From Paenibacillus eucommiae (lineage in GTDB: Bacteria; Bacillota; Bacilli; Paenibacillales; NBRC-103111): a stretch of DNA of 64,000 nucleotides. The notes beneath the pieces were generated by a model. That model did not search any database and had not been told where the DNA came from. It was given only the letters and a program-made list of their open reading frames with translations. Of the stretch, positions 10,014 through 17,932 are shown one piece after another; the stretch's first letter is position 1, and each line of letters begins with the position of its first letter. The stretch is taken from assembly GCF_017874215.1 (NCBI RefSeq), contig NZ_JAGGLB010000009.1, positions 213,758-277,757 of the forward strand. The letters are read 5' to 3'. The translations under genes and the position numbers were made by a program.

Positions 10014-10189
10014 CATAATGAGCATTGATCTATAGTTTCCCATTAGTTATTCATGCCCCTTTCGGGGAATCACAGATCAATGAGAATTTTTACTCTGCCT
10101 TTTATACTTAGCTTAACGCACTGCAAAAAGCCGATTTATTGTGGGCAGACTGATGGGGCCCGAGTAATGGTGAATCCGGCATAAAAATA

Positions 10190-11053
10190 TCACTTAACAG
10201 AGCTGCGATATTCATTAGGGGAAATTCCAGCTCCTTTCTTAAAAGCCTTGGAAAAAGAGAACATATCGACATAACCGATAGAGTGGGCAATGGCAGAAAG
10301 GTTAAGCTCAGTCGTCTTGAGCAATCTTTTGGCAGCCGAAATTCGTATTTCCTGTAAATATTTCACTGGCGTAACATGGTAAGACTGCTTGAATTTTCTT
10401 GAGAAATAGGAGCGCTCAATGCCTACATAGTGGGCAACGGTTTCGATATTAATATCCTCAGAATAGTGAAGCTCCATATGTTCCTTGGCACGCTCGAGCC
10501 ATTCATCCGAGCAGACCTGTTCACGGTCCTTTTCTGACGTTTTGGTAGAGAGCGCTTTGAAGATCTCATGGAACGTAATTAACCGCGAAAAGTCCTGATC
10601 CCGTTCGCAGTCGTTTTCCGCCAAAGCAATTAACGTATGGAGAAAGCCAAGCGCTGTGGGGTTCGTGGCGTTGAAATGGTATGGCGTGCAATGCTTTATG
10701 CCGATACGCTCGAGCAGAAGACCAGAGTGGGGCCCTTCAAACGCAAGCCACAGATAGTGCATGGGGTTAGTGTCGCTGCTGAAATATTCATGAGACACCT
10801 GCGGAAAGCAACAAAATATATCATTGCGCCGCAAATGATAGGTTTTACTTTTTTGGATAAATGTTCCTTCCCCGTTTAGAATGAAAATCAAGTTGTAATA
10901 AGGCACGATACGAGGACCTGTATGGAAGTTACGAGTAGTCTCATACATCCCGATTCGGACCGGCCAAGCAGCACTTGACTTTTCAAACTCAGTAGGTACA
11001 AACAAATATTTCCTGGAGTTACCGATGTTTATTGAAATATTCTCCTTCGACAA
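10190..11053 (-). CDS. AraC-family transcriptional regulator
   Basis: 287 residues. An N-terminal cupin-like ligand-sensing half (to about 160) is followed by a C-terminal double helix-turn-helix (about 185-285; IETVAHYVGIERSYFSRKFK and AIAHSIGYVDMFSFSKAFKK). The start is TTG with AGGAGGG 7 bases upstream, and it is the only start with such a site. It is divergent from the operon beginning at 11247, so it is the likely activator or repressor of that operon. A minus-strand promoter TTGTAT-16-TATAAT lies at about 11111-11138. The ligand is unknown. Confidence 0.85.
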   Translation of the reverse strand: MSKENISINIGNSRKYLFVPTEFEKSSAAWPVRIGMYETTRNFHTGPRIVPYYNLIFILNGEGTFIQKSKTYHLRRNDIFCCFPQVSHEYFSSDTNPMHYLWLAFEGPHSGLLLERIGIKHCTPYHFNATNPTALGFLHTLIALAENDCERDQDFSRLITFHEIFKALSTKTSEKDREQVCSDEWLERAKEHMELHYSEDINIETVAHYVGIERSYFSRKFKQSYHVTPVKYLQEIRISAAKRLLKTTELNLSAIAHSIGYVDMFSFSKAFKKGAGISPNEYRSSVK

Positions 11054-11191
11054 AGTGCTCCCTCCTAAAATGAAGTCAAAGCCATCGCTGAATAGTGAGC
11101 CTTGAAAGTATTATAATATGTTTGAGATTAAATACAAGTAAAATTATTGGAATAGTCGTAATTGGATAAGAAGAGAAATCACATTTGGACA

Positions 11192-11220
11192 TTCAGTTCA
11201 CGATTTTGACCTGCTATATT
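11192..11220 (+). promoter_or_regulatory. Putative promoter of the oxidoreductase-metNIQ operon
   Basis: A weak -35 TTCAGT (11192-11197) lies 17 bp before a -10 TATATT (11215-11220), which carries an extended TG at 11212-11213. The poor -35 fits a promoter that needs an activator such as the divergent AraC protein. Confidence 0.45.
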
Positions 11221-11246
11221 TTTAGAAGAGAGGGGGAATGTGCGAA

Positions 11247-12416
11247 ATGCCTTCTGCACAGAACAAATTTGTAACTACGCAGCATAAGTGGCTGACTCGT
11301 TTGGATGAGGTTCTGGAACGAAATGCTGCCGAGACTATACAAGCAGATGAAACCAATGGCTTTAACTACAGCCTGATTTCCGATTTGAAAGCAATTGGGT
11401 ATCCTCAGCTGGCGGTTCCGAATGATCTCGGGGGAGAAGGTCTCTCTTTAACTGATTTCCTGCTGTATCAGGAACGGATTGCCAAGACGGATGCTCCTGT
11501 TGCACTTGCGATTGGCTGGCATATAAATACGGTGCTGCAATTAAGCAAGACACGCCATTGGAAGGAAAGTGGTTTTTCCGACCTGTGCAAGGCAGTTCTG
11601 GAACGGGGCGCGCTGGTAAACCGGGCGGATTCAGAAGCAGCAACCGGAAGTCCTTCACGAGGCGGAAAGCCGCAGACTACAGCCATAAAGACGGAGAATG
11701 GCTATCGATTGACAGGAAGGAAGTCTTTCACTTCACTGGCTCCCGTTCTCGATTATTTTATTGTATCGGTATTCGATCAAGATGGAGATTGCATTTCAGA
11801 TTTCTTGGTTCCGCGTGAGACGGAAGGATTATCTATTGAGCCTACCTGGAACATGGTTGGGATGAGAGGGACGGGAAGCCACGATTTGGTTTTACAGGAG
11901 GCCTACGTTCCCGCTGCTGCCAAGGTAAATAGACAACATAAATCTGGGCAGGAGAACGCGAATCAGAGCTATCCGCATAACCTGTGCATACCGGCTGTCT
12001 ACTTGGGTATCGCCCTTGCCGCAAGAGAGGAGGCAATACGCTTTGCCAATAGCTATCAGCCGAACAGCTTGACTCATCCGATCGCTCAGGTGCCCCATAT
12101 TCAGCAGTCAATCGGCAGAATGGAGCTTGAGCTGTCGACCGCAAGACATTTTATGTATTCCGTTACCGGAAGGTATGAAAATCAGCTGGAGGCAACCGAT
12201 GAGGATTTCATAGCTGTGAAGGTATATGCGATTCAAACCGCCTTGTCCGTCGTTGATACAGCCATGCGAATTGTAGGTGCGCACAGCCTTGCGATGTCCC
12301 ATCCCCTTCAGCGTATGTATCGTGATGTTCGATTTGGACTGCATAACCCGCCAATGGAGGATTATGCGCTTCGCCAGCTTGCAATAAGCGCTATTGAAGA
12401 CATTCAGGGGAAATAA
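11247..12416 (+). CDS. Acyl-CoA-dehydrogenase-like flavin oxidoreductase
   Basis: 389 residues with the acyl-CoA dehydrogenase fold: a helical N-terminal domain with DLGGEGLSL, a central beta domain (SFTSLAPVLDYFIV and GMRGTGSHDL) and a C-terminal helical domain (about 240-385). Family members near methionine-type transporters include SfnC- and DszC-like flavin-dependent enzymes of sulfur-compound breakdown, and this context favours such a role over beta-oxidation, since no other fatty-acid gene is near. An ATG at 11238 is only one base from the AGGGGG site; the ATG at 11247 has a 10-base spacing and is preferred. It is the first gene of a seven-gene operon. The substrate is inferred from neighbours only. 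Confidence 0.75.
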   Translation: MPSAQNKFVTTQHKWLTRLDEVLERNAAETIQADETNGFNYSLISDLKAIGYPQLAVPNDLGGEGLSLTDFLLYQERIAKTDAPVALAIGWHINTVLQLSKTRHWKESGFSDLCKAVLERGALVNRADSEAATGSPSRGGKPQTTAIKTENGYRLTGRKSFTSLAPVLDYFIVSVFDQDGDCISDFLVPRETEGLSIEPTWNMVGMRGTGSHDLVLQEAYVPAAAKVNRQHKSGQENANQSYPHNLCIPAVYLGIALAAREEAIRFANSYQPNSLTHPIAQVPHIQQSIGRMELELSTARHFMYSVTGRYENQLEATDEDFIAVKVYAIQTALSVVDTAMRIVGAHSLAMSHPLQRMYRDVRFGLHNPPMEDYALRQLAISAIEDIQGK

Positions 12417-12463
12417 ACATAAGTGAAAATAACTGAAAATAAGTGAAAAGTAAGGTAAACCAT

Positions 12464-13429
12464 ATGATAGAAATAAGAAACCTTAGTAAAACATTTGATG
12501 GGAAACAGGTTCTTCAAGGAATCGATCTAGTGATTGAAAAGGGAGATATCTATGGCCTTGTTGGCGTCAGCGGCGCGGGGAAATCTACACTGCTGCGCTG
12601 TATTAACGGATTGGAGTCATTTGACTCCGGCGACCTGATCGTGGACAGCGTTCAGATTAACCGCCTGAGCAATAAGGAGCTCCGTTATTTCAGAAGCGGC
12701 ATAGGCATGATTTTTCAGCAGTTTAGCTTGCTGGAGCGCAAAACCGTCTATGAAAACATTTTGTTCCCTCTAAAATGCTTTAAATCCAAAATGAACAATG
12801 TTGATCAGAGAATACGCGAGGTACTGGAGCTTGTTGAGCTTTCGGATAAAATCAATATGCTGCCCAGGCAGCTGAGTGGCGGACAGAAGCAAAGAGTAGC
12901 CATTGCACGCGCGCTAATCATGAACCCCAAAATTCTATTATGCGACGAGGCAACCTCGGCACTCGATCCGAACATTACACAGTCTATTCTAGAGCTCTTA
13001 AAAAAGATCAACCGAGAGCTGGGCATTACGATCGTCGTCGTTACCCACCAGATGTCTGTCGTAAAGGGAATTTGCAACAAAATGGGAGTATTAAGCTCAG
13101 GCAAGCTGAAGGCCGCTGGCAATGCGCAGGAAATTTTCCTGAATACGCCTGAGATTCTGGATGATTTCATGGGCGAGGAGAACTATCGAGACGGTACATC
13201 GGATCAGAAAAAAATCAAGCTTGAAATTATTCAGCGAAGCGGAGAAAACGATGATATCCTCTCCAGGCTGGCAATTGAGACAGGCGTTAAATTCGAGCTT
13301 GTATGGGGAGGATTAAGCAAGTATAGCGACTCCATTGCCGGGGCTCTTATGATTCGTGTCCACGAAGAGGAGTACAGCCGAATCGAGGACTACCTGGACA
13401 AGCATCGTGTGGAATGGAGGAAGCTGTAG
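12464..13429 (+). CDS. metN: MetN-type ABC transporter ATPase
   Basis: 321 residues from the ATG at 12464, which has AAGGTAA upstream; a GTG at 12443 is possible but lacks a site. Walker A GVSGAGKS (34-41), signature LSGGQKQR (137-144) and Walker B ILLCDEA (157-163) are intact. The last 75 residues form the C2/NIL domain that binds methionine in MetN and inhibits transport. It energises the MetI permease encoded immediately downstream. Known homologues import methionine and derivatives. Three 10-bp repeats of the AAGTGAAAAT type precede the gene. Confidence 0.9.
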   Translation: MIEIRNLSKTFDGKQVLQGIDLVIEKGDIYGLVGVSGAGKSTLLRCINGLESFDSGDLIVDSVQINRLSNKELRYFRSGIGMIFQQFSLLERKTVYENILFPLKCFKSKMNNVDQRIREVLELVELSDKINMLPRQLSGGQKQRVAIARALIMNPKILLCDEATSALDPNITQSILELLKKINRELGITIVVVTHQMSVVKGICNKMGVLSSGKLKAAGNAQEIFLNTPEILDDFMGEENYRDGTSDQKKIKLEIIQRSGENDDILSRLAIETGVKFELVWGGLSKYSDSIAGALMIRVHEEEYSRIEDYLDKHRVEWRKL

Positions 13430-13430
13430 T

Positions 13431-14093
13431 ATGTATCAATACGATCTTGAAACGATGCTGACAAAAATAATATTGCCTGGTCTGCGCGATACGTTCCTCA
13501 TGCTCGGCGGCTCCATTGTAACCTGCACCATCTGCGGCTTTATATTGGCGATCATTTTAATCACGACCGACTCCAGAGGGCTTCGCCCGAATCGAATCAT
13601 CTATGAGACGATCAGCGCCATTATTAATGTGCTGCGCTCCGTTCCTTTCATCATCGTCATTATTGTCATTATTCCAATAACCCGGTTTGTATGTGGAACC
13701 AGCATCGGGGTTGGACCTGCTATTTTCTCTATTACTATCGCGGGCTCCCCGTTAATTGCCAGATTGCTGGAGGGCTGCTTCAAGGAAATCGATGTTCGCT
13801 TGATTGAAGCCGCGAAATCGTTCGGGGCATCAGATTGGCAAATTACATGGCATGTCATCGTGAATGAATCGATTCCGTCCATTACATCTAGTATGACATT
13901 AGGTATTGTGTCGCTGTTAGGCTATACAGCCATAGCAGGAACTGTTGGTGCTGGCGGGCTCGGAGCAGTTGCTTTGACCTATGGCTATCAAAATTTTGAC
14001 GATAAAATTATGTACAGTACTGTCCTCATTCTTATTGTCATTGTTGAATGCATTCAAATTTTTGGAAATGCCCTATACAAAAAGCTGAAATAA
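13431..14093 (+). CDS. metI: MetI-type ABC transporter permease
   Basis: 220 residues with about five membrane segments and the coupling loop EAAKSFGASDWQITWHVIV that contacts the ATPase. The ATG at 13431 follows the MetN stop by one base and has GGAGG within the MetN 3' end. Length and hydrophobic pattern match the MetI family. It forms the membrane channel of the methionine-type importer with the flanking metN and metQ. Confidence 0.9.
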   Translation: MYQYDLETMLTKIILPGLRDTFLMLGGSIVTCTICGFILAIILITTDSRGLRPNRIIYETISAIINVLRSVPFIIVIIVIIPITRFVCGTSIGVGPAIFSITIAGSPLIARLLEGCFKEIDVRLIEAAKSFGASDWQITWHVIVNESIPSITSSMTLGIVSLLGYTAIAGTVGAGGLGAVALTYGYQNFDDKIMYSTVLILIVIVECIQIFGNALYKKLK

Positions 14094-14119
14094 CTACAGA
14101 AGAGAAAGGAATACATCAC

Positions 14120-14959
14120 ATGAACACAAAACTGACATCCATTTTACTTGTATCCCTATTACTTATGAGCACAATATTAGCTGCTTGCTCGTCAGAGAAG
14201 AAGTCAGACACTCCTGCAAAGACGGGCAAAAAAATAGTTGTCGGGGTACTAGCCCGCGAGCAGCCCGATCTTGAATACGTAGCGGAAAAGCTGAAGCAGG
14301 ATGGCTTCGAGATTGAAGCGCGCGTCTTTAACGATAATATAGCCATTAATACAGCAACAGAGGATGGCAGCATTGACGCCAATTATTTTCAAAATGAGCG
14401 TTATCTAAACAGCTTTAATAGCAGCAAAAATACACATCTTATTACGTATGGTCCATCTATTTTTACAACACCGGTGTTATTAGTTTCAAAGAAATTCAAA
14501 TCTGTCGAAGAGCTGCCTAAAGGAGCCAAAATTGGAATTGCCAATGATGCGGCTAACCGTGCAAGAGAACTGCAGCTGCTCGTGGATAACGGAGTTATTA
14601 AGCTGAAGGAGGGCGCAGAGCTTCCTACCTTGCTTGATATAACAGAAAACCCCAAAGACCTTGAATTTGTGGAGACAGACCCTCGTAACAGAGTCGGTAT
14701 CTTCCCTGATTTGGATGCGATGACTGCGCCGTCTATTACGGTGTATCAGATGAAGGATCCTGAAGTAACGGTTGATACGGCTCTGCTGGCGGAGAAACCT
14801 GAGGTATACAAAACGTATGGCGGTACCTTGTTTGTTGTCCATGAAAGCAAAAAGGATTTGGAATGGCTCGACAAGGCCATTGAAATTATGACTTCTAAAG
14901 AATATTCAGAATGGCTGTTAAAAACGTACAGCGGCGTTAAAAAACCACTGACAGATTAG
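14120..14959 (+). CDS. metQ: MetQ-type substrate-binding lipoprotein
   Basis: 279 residues. A lipoprotein signal ends in LAACSS, so the mature protein is anchored at the outer face of the membrane. The NLPA/MetQ fold is clear: GVLAREQPDLEYV, the YFQNERYL segment and FVVHE near the end. ATG 14120 follows AGAAAGGA. It captures the substrate for MetNI. Ligand residues cannot be judged by eye, so methionine, a methionine oxide or another sulfur compound are all possible. Residue identity with true MetQ would need alignment. Confidence 0.9.
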   Translation: MNTKLTSILLVSLLLMSTILAACSSEKKSDTPAKTGKKIVVGVLAREQPDLEYVAEKLKQDGFEIEARVFNDNIAINTATEDGSIDANYFQNERYLNSFNSSKNTHLITYGPSIFTTPVLLVSKKFKSVEELPKGAKIGIANDAANRARELQLLVDNGVIKLKEGAELPTLLDITENPKDLEFVETDPRNRVGIFPDLDAMTAPSITVYQMKDPEVTVDTALLAEKPEVYKTYGGTLFVVHESKKDLEWLDKAIEIMTSKEYSEWLLKTYSGVKKPLTD

Positions 14960-15004
14960 AAATCAGAACCATCAACTAAAAAAATTTCAGGAGGAATAAC
15001 GAAT

Positions 15005-15364
15005 ATGGCAACAGTAATCGGAATTTCAAACACAACATTAGCTGGTGAGCAGTTGGAAAGCTTCATTGACAGTATTGGAACGGCGGTAACAACTGGGCTT
15101 AAGCTTCCGCCCGAACTAAGAAGTGTATCCCTATTCCAGCTTCCGAAAGAAACCAGCACGAAAAAAAGCGGAGAAGAAATTACGTTTTTCGTCTACACGG
15201 CACCGAACAAGCCTGTGGAAGCCAAGCGTGATCTTGTGAAAAACATACAGGTGACAGTGGACGAGTTCTTCCAAGCACCTGGTCAAGTTAAAACAATCGT
15301 TATTATTAAAGAGCATTCGGATGAAAACGTAGGCGTAGCTGGAGTACTTAGGCTGGATCACTAA
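15005..15364 (+). CDS. Tautomerase-superfamily-like protein lacking Pro1
   Basis: 119 residues beginning MATVIGISN, with GGAGGAATAACGAAT just upstream. The C-terminal half (VEAKRDLVKNIQVTVDEFF ... IIKEHSDENVGVAG) matches the second part of 4-oxalocrotonate-tautomerase/MIF-like folds, where the beta strand ends in a NWG.GG-like loop. Classical members use an N-terminal proline exposed by Met removal. Here the second residue is alanine, so normal tautomerase chemistry is doubtful. It sits between the transporter and the aldo/keto reductase in the same operon. The assignment is by motif, not alignment. Confidence 0.6.
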   Translation: MATVIGISNTTLAGEQLESFIDSIGTAVTTGLKLPPELRSVSLFQLPKETSTKKSGEEITFFVYTAPNKPVEAKRDLVKNIQVTVDEFFQAPGQVKTIVIIKEHSDENVGVAGVLRLDH

Positions 15365-15416
15365 TCTGCGTACGAATTTAACATCAGACAATTGCAGTAT
15401 AAGGAGGTTTTCTCAA

Positions 15417-16406
15417 ATGGAACAAATGGAAATCGGACGTTCCGGCATACAAGCGTCAGTCATCACCTTCGGAGCGATGGGCATTGGAGGAGGCTTCCGC
15501 TATCCCAATACGGATGATCAGGAGTCCATCCGCACCATTCATGCCGCGCTTGATGCAGGCATCAATATTATCGATACCGCACCAGTGTATGGCTTCGGGC
15601 ATAGTGAGGAAATAATCGGACAGGCCTTGAAGGGCAGACGGAACAGCGTTGTCCTGTCCACCAAATGCGGACTTTGGTGGGGAGATGATGAGGGTACTTA
15701 CCGATTCACTTGGGATGGTCATGAGGTGAAGCGCAACCTGAGCAGCCGGACGATTAGAATCGAGGTTGAAGAGAGCCTGAGACGCCTCAATACGGATTAT
15801 ATTGATATTTACTATACCCATAATCCGGCTATGCCTCCCTTCAATACGCCTATTGAGGAGACAATCGGCACATTAATGGATTTGAAGAAGGAAGGCAAAA
15901 TTTTAACGATAGGGGCTTCCAACTGCGATCCGCATCATATTAAAAGCTATCTGGAGCTTGGAGAGGTATCGATTGTACAGCGGCGCTATAATATGCTGGT
16001 GCAGGATGTAGAGGACGAGATTTTACCGCTTTGTCAGGACAATGGCATCAGCTTTCACGCCTATTCTCCTCTGGCCAATGGACTGCTGACAGGGAAGTTC
16101 GGCCGCGATTATCAGATGCCAAAGGGTGAATCCAGGGAGGGTGATCCTTGGTGGGAGCCGCCGCTCTACCAATCCGCAGTGGATTTCGTTGAGAGCTTGC
16201 AGAATATTTGCCAGCAGCATAGCTGCAGCCATTCCGCTCTAGCAATTGCTTATCTGCGAGCCAAAGGGGAGCATATCAATGTAATCTGCGGTATTCGCAC
16301 AGAGAAGCATCTGCAGGAAAACGTTCTTGGCGCTCAGCTGAAGCTGTCACAGGATGTTGTGGCGGAGATTGACCGTCTTCGAGCGCAGTGGATCGTTCAG
16401 CCATGA
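15417..16406 (+). CDS. Aldo/keto reductase
   Basis: 329 residues, the usual AKR length. The catalytic tetrad is visible: D53 and Y58 in IDTAPVYGFG, K83 in STKCG, H135 in YYTHNPAMP. The NADPH-binding end is represented by SNCDPHH, YSPLANGLLTGKF and the C-terminal IRTEKHLQENV. AAGGAGG precedes the ATG by about 10 bases. The M20 gene start overlaps its stop codon. In this operon it probably reduces a carbonyl intermediate released by the upstream oxidoreductase; that is inference. Confidence 0.85.
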   Translation: MEQMEIGRSGIQASVITFGAMGIGGGFRYPNTDDQESIRTIHAALDAGINIIDTAPVYGFGHSEEIIGQALKGRRNSVVLSTKCGLWWGDDEGTYRFTWDGHEVKRNLSSRTIRIEVEESLRRLNTDYIDIYYTHNPAMPPFNTPIEETIGTLMDLKKEGKILTIGASNCDPHHIKSYLELGEVSIVQRRYNMLVQDVEDEILPLCQDNGISFHAYSPLANGLLTGKFGRDYQMPKGESREGDPWWEPPLYQSAVDFVESLQNICQQHSCSHSALAIAYLRAKGEHINVICGIRTEKHLQENVLGAQLKLSQDVVAEIDRLRAQWIVQP

Positions 16407-17833
16407 CAGGGCGCAGCGCTCTAGTATCTGACGAGACTATAGATGCATGGATTGCATCCAAGAAGCCAGAGATCATTGAGGCAATCAAGCAGCTGGTGCG
16501 TGTGCGGAGCGTGTATGAAGGCTTCGACGCAAGTGCTGAGCATCCGTTCGGCAGTGGCTGCGCCCAAGCAGTAGATGAGGCGCAGGACATTATTGTCAGG
16601 GCTGGACTGCAGGCGGTCAATCATGACTATTATGGTATTTCTGCTATCTATCCAGGCAAAAGTGAGCGGAAAATCAGCTTCTTCTCCCATCTGGACGTCG
16701 TTCCTGAGGGGGAGGGCTGGACATTTGATCCCTATGAGCCATTTGAACAGGACGGCTTTCTATTCGGCCGCGGAGCCAGAGACAATAAAGCTGCGGCAGC
16801 TGGTGTTATATATACGCTGCAATTTTTCAAGGAGCATCATATTCCGCTCAAGCATACAGTCTCTGCTTTTCTAGGCTGTAATGAGGAAGCGGGGATGCAG
16901 GATGTCGCCTATTACTTGAAAGAGGAAGATCCCGCTTTTTCCATCGTTTCGGATGCCTTCTTTCCAGTAGGCAACGGGGAAAAGGGCATATTAACGGCAG
17001 ACTTTATTGCCGATATTGCAGGCACCAACCTGCTGGACTTCTATGGCGGCGAATTGTCCAACGTAATACCTGGTACGGCCAGAGCGATCCTGAGCGGCAT
17101 TACTCCTGAGCAGGTTCAAGCGGCGCTCGGTGAGCAGTTCACAGTTACCCCTCATCCTCAAGGGGTTGTCATCGAAGCTTCCGGCTTGGGCGGACATGCC
17201 GCGTTCCCTGAAGGAACGATAAATCCGATCCAGAAGCTGGCCGGGGCATTGCTGCGGTATGAGCTGGTGACAGGGAGCGCCGCGCGCGCCCTTGCCTTTA
17301 TTGACGAAGCTTTTGCCGACTATTATGGTCATGGGCTACGTATTGCATACGAGGATGAGGTGTCAGGCCAAACCACGCATACTACTGGAATGGTCAGGCT
17401 GTCTAACGATAAGCTAACAGTGAACACGAATATCCGTTACGCTATTTCGGCGAAATCGGGTGAAATTGTCGAGAAAATACGAGCTAGAGGAGCAGAATAC
17501 GGTTTTGTTCTGGAGCATGCAGACGATAACCCGCCATATCATGTTTCTGAGAACGAACCTATTGTACAGCAGCTGGCGGCACTGGCAAATTCAGTGCTGC
17601 AAACCGACCAGAAGCCTTATGTGATGGGAGGAGCCACACATGCCCGCAAGCTGCCACGCGCGGTAGCCTTTGGTCCTAGCCGTTCTGATCTTAGCAAGCC
17701 ATTCCCCCTTGGCAGGGGAGGACCGCATCAGCCAGATGAGGCTGTAAGGCTGCAAACGATCTGGGATGCCATGAAGGTGTATATTCACGCACTGCTGCTT
17801 CTCGATGAGCTTGTTGATAATCCCACCCTTTAA
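16403..17833 (+). CDS. M20-family metallopeptidase (PepV-like)
   Basis: 476 residues from the ATG at 16403, which overlaps the preceding TGA (ATGA) and suggests coupled translation; an upstream GTG at 16388 is the alternative. Zinc ligands and catalytic residues of M20 dipeptidases can be seen: H96 and D98 in SHLDVVPEG, D127 in GRGARDNKA, E161/E162 in GCNEEAG, D184 in VSDAFFP and H413 in GATHARK. The length and the inserted lid domain (about 200-360) match PepV/dipeptidase enzymes. It likely releases an amino acid from an imported conjugate. It closes the operon, followed by a terminator. Confidence 0.85.
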   Translation: MTGRSALVSDETIDAWIASKKPEIIEAIKQLVRVRSVYEGFDASAEHPFGSGCAQAVDEAQDIIVRAGLQAVNHDYYGISAIYPGKSERKISFFSHLDVVPEGEGWTFDPYEPFEQDGFLFGRGARDNKAAAAGVIYTLQFFKEHHIPLKHTVSAFLGCNEEAGMQDVAYYLKEEDPAFSIVSDAFFPVGNGEKGILTADFIADIAGTNLLDFYGGELSNVIPGTARAILSGITPEQVQAALGEQFTVTPHPQGVVIEASGLGGHAAFPEGTINPIQKLAGALLRYELVTGSAARALAFIDEAFADYYGHGLRIAYEDEVSGQTTHTTGMVRLSNDKLTVNTNIRYAISAKSGEIVEKIRARGAEYGFVLEHADDNPPYHVSENEPIVQQLAALANSVLQTDQKPYVMGGATHARKLPRAVAFGPSRSDLSKPFPLGRGGPHQPDEAVRLQTIWDAMKVYIHALLLLDELVDNPTL

Positions 17834-17852
17834 CATCTATAGAGCAAAAATT

Positions 17853-17880
17853 GAAAGGCACCCATCTTGGGGTGCCTTTC
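17853..17880. terminator. Bidirectional terminator between convergent genes
   Basis: GAAAGGCACCC and GGGTGCCTTTC form a perfect 11-bp stem with a 6-base loop. It lies between the M20 gene and the convergent AraC::lipoprotein gene. Confidence 0.75.
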
Positions 17881-17932
17881 AGTCGTTTGGACCATGTGAT
17901 TTTGAAATTGCCTATCACGTATTGGGCAGGCT

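Larger units (their letters stand above)
8990..10189. other. 1.2-kb region without an intact gene
   Basis: No intact gene is visible. The stretch holds the 5' region of the SLH gene (8990-9250), a small hairpin TAGTCC/GGACTA near 9066-9082, a composite palindromic repeat with a second copy near 57.4 kb (9341-9511), short hairpin repeats (9562-9632), a short gene remnant (9871-9976) and a strong terminator (9978-10013). Small reading frames across it have no ribosome site and no recognisable protein features. Confidence 0.6.

Noticed and set aside
11054..11246. SAM or T-box riboswitch before the metNIQ operon
   Set aside because: The leader is too short and no terminator/antiterminator pair or conserved box is visible.
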